Assembly: GCA_026987995.1 (NCBI GenBank) | Contig: JALSMC010000235.1 | Span: forward strand, 1 to 10,620 | Length of the DNA stretch: 10,620 nucleotides | Source: Sulfurimonas sp. | GTDB taxonomy: Bacteria > Campylobacterota > Campylobacteria > Campylobacterales > Sulfurimonadaceae | Direction: 5' to 3' | Shown: one piece after another, positions 6,345 through 10,620 of the stretch | How the letters are laid out: each line of letters begins with the position of its first letter | Position numbering within the stretch: the stretch's first letter is position 1 | Notes under the pieces: model-generated | Databases searched by the model: none | What the model was told of the DNA's origin: nothing | The model's input: only the letters and a program-made list of their open reading frames with translations | Made by a program: the position numbers and the translations under genes

Positions 6345-8728
6345 TGGAGATGAGAATAAACTTTAATTCTATAGCAATTAAAGCGGTTGGAATAATTGCT
6401 TTATTTACTATGTTACTCGTGTTTTTAGGCAGTTTTGTTTTAAAAAACTTATTTGTTGACTCTTATACAAATCTTGAACAGGAGAAAGTTGCAATCATAG
6501 CGGATGATATTATCGATTCTGTCGCATTGAATCTTAGCTATGGATTTATGGATGCAGTTGAAGAGATAGCTGATAAAACACTTTCAAAAGAGAGTATACT
6601 TTATGTAAAAATAGAAAATTATGAAACATTCAAGAGTTTTATATTTAGTGATGCAAATATTACATTAGATGAGTATAGAAAAAATACTGACTTTATATAT
6701 GAAAATGAGTTTAATGATCCTGCAACAGGTACTAGCTTGGGAAAACTTACTTTAGTTTATTCAAGTAAGCTATTTAATAGCTATATAGAAACTTTCAATT
6801 CTTGGTTTTTTTTAGGTATTCTTATGTTCATACTTGCTTCTGCACTTTTAGGCAATTTTTTATATAAGGCATTAGAGAAACTTTCTTTATTAGACAACTC
6901 TTTAAAAAACTTTAATCCTAAAAGTCCAAAAAAATTAAATATTATATTAACTGGAAGAGATGAAGTCTCTTCTATCACACGTTCAGCAAATATTATGATT
7001 GATAATATTATACTTTTTTTAGATAAAACACGAAAACTTCATGAAGATATACTTATAAGTCAGTCACATCTTAAAGATGCACAAAGAATGGCTAAAGTAG
7101 GTAGTTTTGAATATAATGTATCAAGCAATACACTCTCTTTAAGTGATGAATACTATAGAATTTTGGCGGTAAATAAAAATACTAAAATTTCATGGGAACG
7201 ATTTTTATCTTTTATAATCGGGGCTGATTATAATCGTATGCAAAATATGCTTGATAGTGCAGTCTTAAATGGTTCTGATTTTGAACTCGAATATAAACTT
7301 AAGATAAATAATAATGAAGAGATTTATATACGCACGAAAGCTAAAGTACGAAAAAAAAAGGGTGGCGATACTAAAATAACTGCTGTTAGTATGGATATTA
7401 CACAAGATATTGAAAATCAAAAAACAATAGAAAATTTAGCTTACTATGATGCTTTAACGGGACTTGCAAATAGAACTTTACTTAAAGATAGAATGCTAAA
7501 GAGTATTCAAAGAGCAAAACGTTTAAAGGAAAAAGTGGGGGTTATATTTTTAGACTTGGATCACTTTAAACTTATTAATGATACTTTAGGACATGAAGTA
7601 GGGGATGAGCTACTTATTTATATTTCACAACTTCTTCAAAAGCATATTAGAAGTTCGGATACTGTTTCAAGATTAGGTGGGGATGAGTTTATTATACTTC
7701 TTCCCTCTATAGAAACACTAGATAGTTTGAAGAAACTTGCAGAAAAAATACGAAAAACATTAGAATCAAAACACATGATAAATTCACATGAACTTTATTT
7801 GACTTCTAGTATTGGTGTTTCTTTTTTTCCTGAGCATGGTGAAACATGTGATGAACTCATACGTAATGCTGATACAGCTATGTATGAAGCAAAAAATAAT
7901 GGTCGTAATAATTATGTAGTATACACAGAATCTATGGGAGATTTTGTTGATAAAAGACATTACTTAGAACAGGATTTGACTGAAGCTGTAAAAACACAAA
8001 CACAGATTGAAGTTTTTTATCAAGTGAAAATTGATACATTCTCTCGAAAGATTATGGGTGCAGAAGCATTAGTAAGATGGAATCATCCCGATAAAGGCTT
8101 AGTATTCCCAGATGATTTTATTTATATGGCTGAAAGTACTGGTCTGATGTTAGAGCTTGGAGCTATAGTTATTGAACAGTCTATAGAGATGATAACCAAA
8201 ATCAGTAAACTTGGGTTTACTAACTTTACTATGGCTATAAATCTTTCAGCGAGACAGTTTCAAGATACTCATCTTGTTCCTTTAGTGTCAAGTCTTTTAA
8301 AAAAATACTCTGTAAATCCATCACAAATTGAATTTGAAATTACGGAAAGTATCTCTATGTCTAATGTAACAAATACTTTACGAATTTTAGAAGAGTTAAA
8401 GGCTTTTGGTGTTTCAATAGCGATTGATGACTTTGGTACCGGGCACTCATCACTCTCGTATCTCAAAAAGTTCCCTATAGATACCTTGAAAATTGATAAG
8501 TCTTTTGTCATGGATATTATTGATGATGAAGAGGACAGAGTAATTGCTCAGACAGTCATATCTATGGCTCACTCCCTTGGTCTCAAAACAGTAGCTGAAG
8601 GTGTTGAAACACAAGAACATATAGCCATGCTGCACGATATGAAATGTGATGTCCTGCAAGGGTATGTTTATTCAAAAGCGATATCAGGAGATGATTTTTT
8701 AGAGTATATTACTAAAGGGCACCTCTAA
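6344..8728 (+). CDS. Membrane PAS-GGDEF-EAL cyclic-di-GMP signalling protein
   Basis: A 794-residue inner-membrane protein controlling c-di-GMP. In order it has TM1 (about 12-34), a periplasmic domain of about 115 residues, TM2 (about 153-173), a HAMP-like linker (about 174-228), a PAS domain (about 245-355), GGDEF (about 362-528) and EAL (about 538-788). The cyclase motif is intact (RLGGDEF, GGDEF at 445-449), with the inhibitory I-site R-S-S-D (436-439) five residues before it. EAL residues are all present: E-A-L (574-576), N633, E665, D695-D696, K716, E752 and Q772. Both synthesis and hydrolysis are therefore possible. The GTG at 6344 overlaps the YfiR stop by one base and has AGGG upstream; an ATG at 6350 is a possible alternative start. 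The layout with an upstream YfiR-like gene parallels YfiN/TpbB, here with an added PAS and EAL. Confidence 0.93.
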   Translation: MEMRINFNSIAIKAVGIIALFTMLLVFLGSFVLKNLFVDSYTNLEQEKVAIIADDIIDSVALNLSYGFMDAVEEIADKTLSKESILYVKIENYETFKSFIFSDANITLDEYRKNTDFIYENEFNDPATGTSLGKLTLVYSSKLFNSYIETFNSWFFLGILMFILASALLGNFLYKALEKLSLLDNSLKNFNPKSPKKLNIILTGRDEVSSITRSANIMIDNIILFLDKTRKLHEDILISQSHLKDAQRMAKVGSFEYNVSSNTLSLSDEYYRILAVNKNTKISWERFLSFIIGADYNRMQNMLDSAVLNGSDFELEYKLKINNNEEIYIRTKAKVRKKKGGDTKITAVSMDITQDIENQKTIENLAYYDALTGLANRTLLKDRMLKSIQRAKRLKEKVGVIFLDLDHFKLINDTLGHEVGDELLIYISQLLQKHIRSSDTVSRLGGDEFIILLPSIETLDSLKKLAEKIRKTLESKHMINSHELYLTSSIGVSFFPEHGETCDELIRNADTAMYEAKNNGRNNYVVYTESMGDFVDKRHYLEQDLTEAVKTQTQIEVFYQVKIDTFSRKIMGAEALVRWNHPDKGLVFPDDFIYMAESTGLMLELGAIVIEQSIEMITKISKLGFTNFTMAINLSARQFQDTHLVPLVSSLLKKYSVNPSQIEFEITESISMSNVTNTLRILEELKAFGVSIAIDDFGTGHSSLSYLKKFPIDTLKIDKSFVMDIIDDEEDRVIAQTVISMAHSLGLKTVAEGVETQEHIAMLHDMKCDVLQGYVYSKAISGDDFLEYITKGHL

Positions 8729-8747
8729 ATATAAAGTAGGATAAAAA

Positions 8748-10184
8748 ATGAAAAAACGAACTAAAATTTTAGCAACGGTTGGACCTGCTTGTGATTCTGT
8801 AGATATGCTTGTAAAGCTTATAAATGCTGGGGTTAATGTCTTTCGCTTGAACTTCTCCCATGGTACACATGAACAGCATCTTATCATCTTAGAACGCATC
8901 CGTGAAGCGATGAAAAAAACAGGACTTATTGTAGGTATTTTACAAGATATAAGCGGTCCTAAAATACGAATAGGAAAACTTGAATCTGACTTTTCTTTAA
9001 AAGAGAATGATACACTTATATTTTCCATCCAAGAGCAACTTGGAAAAAAGCTCACTTCTAATACTAATAAAGTAAGTATAAACTATCCCCAAATTTTACA
9101 GCAATTAAATATAGGTGACTATATCTATTTATATGACGGAATTATTCGTACTAAAGTGACGGGTGTCAGTAAAACAGAAGTACGAGTTAGTGTTGAAAAC
9201 TCTGGTATTCTCTCCTCAAAAAAAGGTGTTAATTTTCCAAATACTAGGCTTGGTGTAGATGTACTCACTCAAAAAGATAAAAAAGATATAGAGTGGGGTG
9301 TTAAAAACGGTGTAGACTTTATGGCTATCTCTTTCGTTCAAACTGCACAAGATATGCTAAATGCGAGAGAAATAGTAAAGAGTCATGGTGGTAAACAAAA
9401 TCTTATCGCTAAGATAGAAAAATTTGATGCGATTGAAAACATAGATGCAATTATAAAGCAAAGTGATGGGCTTATGGTGGCTCGTGGTGATTTAGGTATA
9501 GAAGTGCCTTACTATGAAGTACCAAACATCCAAAAGATGCTTATTCGTAAAGCTAACACAGCTAATATCCCTGTAATCACAGCAACACAGATGCTTCTCT
9601 CAATGACTAGTAACGAAAGAGCAACACGAGCCGAAATAAGCGACATTGCAAACGCGGTTATGGATGGAACTGATGCTGTGATGCTCTCAGAAGAGAGTGC
9701 AGTTGGTAAACATCCAGTTTTAGCAGTAGAGACTATGACAAAAACAATAAGAGAGACAGAAAAGCTCTATAAGTACTATCGTTATGCTGGCTATGAAAAT
9801 AGAGACATCGGAGATACCATTAGTGAGTCTGCTGTTAGACTAGCATGCGATGTCGATGCTAAAGGTATTTTCGCTATTACCTCTTCGGGTGCAAGTGCAA
9901 GAAAATTAGCACGTTATAAACCTAAAAAAACAATCTATGCAATAACACACAATGCACAAGTAAGAGGACAGATGAGCTTAGTTTGGGGTGTGATTCCTCT
10001 TATGTCGGTAGAAGAAGAGTCTTTAGAAAATATTTTAGATTCATTCATAAAACGAGGGCTTAAAGAGGGTTCTATCAAAAAAGAGAACGCTTATATCCTC
10101 ACAGCTGGAGACCCCATTGGTAAAGCGGGATCTACAAATATGATACGAGTTATCACAAGTGAAGATATGAAAGAATTTGTTTAG
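8748..10184 (+). CDS. pyk: Pyruvate kinase
   Basis: A 478-residue cytoplasmic enzyme that converts phosphoenolpyruvate and ADP to pyruvate and ATP. The start (T-K-I-L-A-T-V-G-P-A), F-R-L-N-F-S-H-G (32-39), the catalytic Lys in A-K-I-E (K222), M-V-A-R-G-D-L-G-I-E (243-252), T-A-T-Q-M (278-282) and N-E-R-A-T-R-A-E-x-S-D-I-A-N-A-V-x-D-G-T-D-A-V-M-L-S (289-314) are all standard. The beta-barrel B domain (about 70-170) and the C-terminal alpha/beta domain (about 355-478) are present, so the protein is full length (typical bacterial size 470-480). The Shine-Dalgarno AGGA precedes the ATG. It begins 19 nt after the c-di-GMP gene, so read-through from that operon is possible. In an autotrophic Campylobacterota it would supply pyruvate for biosynthesis; that role is inferred. 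Confidence 0.97.
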   Translation: MKKRTKILATVGPACDSVDMLVKLINAGVNVFRLNFSHGTHEQHLIILERIREAMKKTGLIVGILQDISGPKIRIGKLESDFSLKENDTLIFSIQEQLGKKLTSNTNKVSINYPQILQQLNIGDYIYLYDGIIRTKVTGVSKTEVRVSVENSGILSSKKGVNFPNTRLGVDVLTQKDKKDIEWGVKNGVDFMAISFVQTAQDMLNAREIVKSHGGKQNLIAKIEKFDAIENIDAIIKQSDGLMVARGDLGIEVPYYEVPNIQKMLIRKANTANIPVITATQMLLSMTSNERATRAEISDIANAVMDGTDAVMLSEESAVGKHPVLAVETMTKTIRETEKLYKYYRYAGYENRDIGDTISESAVRLACDVDAKGIFAITSSGASARKLARYKPKKTIYAITHNAQVRGQMSLVWGVIPLMSVEEESLENILDSFIKRGLKEGSIKKENAYILTAGDPIGKAGSTNMIRVITSEDMKEFV

Positions 10185-10193
10185 AGTTAGTCT

Positions 10194-10620
10194 TTAGATA
10201 AGACCTAGCACATAAAGATAGCCTTGCCAAAGTGCAGCCGTAGATATTCCCGCTGCAACACCTGCTATGATGTCATCACCCATAACACCAACACCACCTT
10301 TAGCTTCTCTATCTATACGACCGATAATAGAAGGTTTTGTGATATCAAAGTATCTAAAGAGTGCAAATGCTAAGAAAGACTGTATTAAAAAACCATTATC
10401 AATATTCATTACTTCATTCATAGTTACACCCATTGCTGGAGCGATACTAAGTGCTAACCACATTCCTACAAGTTCATCTATAACAATATTTTGCGAGTCA
10501 TGAGTTTTACTTAACTCTTCGTATTTATTTATTGACTTGATTGCAATAAGTGTGATAAGAATAGTAGCTAAAAAGAGAGTATTTGTATCAAAGTATATGA
10601 GGATGAGCATACCAAGAGGT
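10194..10620 (-). CDS. pgpA: Phosphatidylglycerophosphatase A (5' truncated by the window edge)
   Basis: A convergent gene whose stop lies 10 nt after the pyk stop and whose N-terminus runs off the right edge. PgpA is an integral inner-membrane phosphatase that removes phosphate from phosphatidylglycerophosphate to give phosphatidylglycerol. Visible motifs are H-D-S-Q-N-I-V-I-D-E-L-V-G (equivalent to the family H-D-P-x-x-I-V-I-D-E-x-x-G), F-R-Y-F-D-I-T-K-P (family F-R-x-F-D-I-x-K-P) and G-G-V-G-V-M-G-D-D-I-I-A-G (family G-G-x-G-V-M-x-D-D-x-x-A-G). These supply the acidic metal-binding residues. Hydrophobic segments surround them. The in-frame ATG at 10610 is unlikely to be the start: the preceding in-frame codons encode P-L-G, which fits the family's 'LPLG' segment, so some N-terminal residues lie outside. 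About 142 codons are visible of a typical 155-170. Confidence 0.9.
   Translation of the reverse strand, partial: PLGMLILIYFDTNTLFLATILITLIAIKSINKYEELSKTHDSQNIVIDELVGMWLALSIAPAMGVTMNEVMNIDNGFLIQSFLAFALFRYFDITKPSIIGRIDREAKGGVGVMGDDIIAGVAAGISTAALWQGYLYVLGLI

Noticed and set aside
8699..9055. 118-codon minus-strand frame over the start of pyruvate kinase
   Set aside because: It lies antisense to conserved pyk motifs and has a low-complexity Ser/Phe/Ile composition, with no family resemblance.
10190..10204. Small inverted repeat (GTCTT-TAGAT-AAGAC) between pyk and pgpA
   Set aside because: The stem is only 5 bp, AT-rich and without a T-tract on either strand, too weak for a terminator.
10267..10503. 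78-codon plus-strand frame opposite pgpA
   Set aside because: pgpA on the minus strand carries clear catalytic motifs there. The plus-strand frame has none.

Overview
The window looks like chromosomal DNA of a low-GC Campylobacterota (Epsilonproteobacteria), most likely a Sulfurimonas-like sulfur- or hydrogen-oxidising marine bacterium. The grounds are the AT-rich codon use, the very tight gene packing, a TonB receptor beginning with the 'SEIATKSKLN' type of N-terminus that I associate with this phylum, a TorD/Fe-S maturation cluster, and a large PAS-GGDEF-EAL protein. The genus is an inference from family resemblance. I see no mobile element, CRISPR array, tRNA or rRNA. No gap between genes exceeds about 80 bp.

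Region 1 (1-510) is the 3' end of a MscS-family mechanosensitive channel gene, with a hairpin overlapping its stop codon. Region 2 (582-3800) is a compact same-strand cluster. It holds a TorD-family molybdoenzyme chaperone, a 364-aa multi-cluster 4Fe-4S protein whose ATG directly follows the chaperone stop, a 252-aa protein that aligns with shikimate dehydrogenase (AroE) but has lost the catalytic residues, an unrecognised 167-aa acidic/helical protein, and a small YwbE-family protein. TorD chaperones and such ferredoxin-like proteins usually accompany complex molybdenum or tungsten oxidoreductases such as formate dehydrogenase. No catalytic subunit is present in the window.

Region 3 (3875-8728) starts after a consensus TATAAT box. 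It is a three-gene unit with gaps of +1 and -1 nt: a TonB-dependent outer-membrane receptor, a periplasmic YfiR-like (DUF4154-type) protein, and an inner-membrane PAS-GGDEF-EAL protein with intact cyclase, phosphodiesterase and I-site motifs. The order suggests an envelope-spanning relay in which outer-membrane ligand status is passed through a periplasmic regulator to cyclic-di-GMP turnover, analogous to YfiB-YfiR-YfiN but with a TonB receptor in place of the YfiB lipoprotein. This is the most interesting system in the window.

Region 4 (8748-10620) holds pyruvate kinase (pyk), 19 nt after the c-di-GMP gene and possibly co-transcribed with it. A convergent, 5'-truncated phosphatidylglycerophosphatase A gene (pgpA) runs off the right edge.
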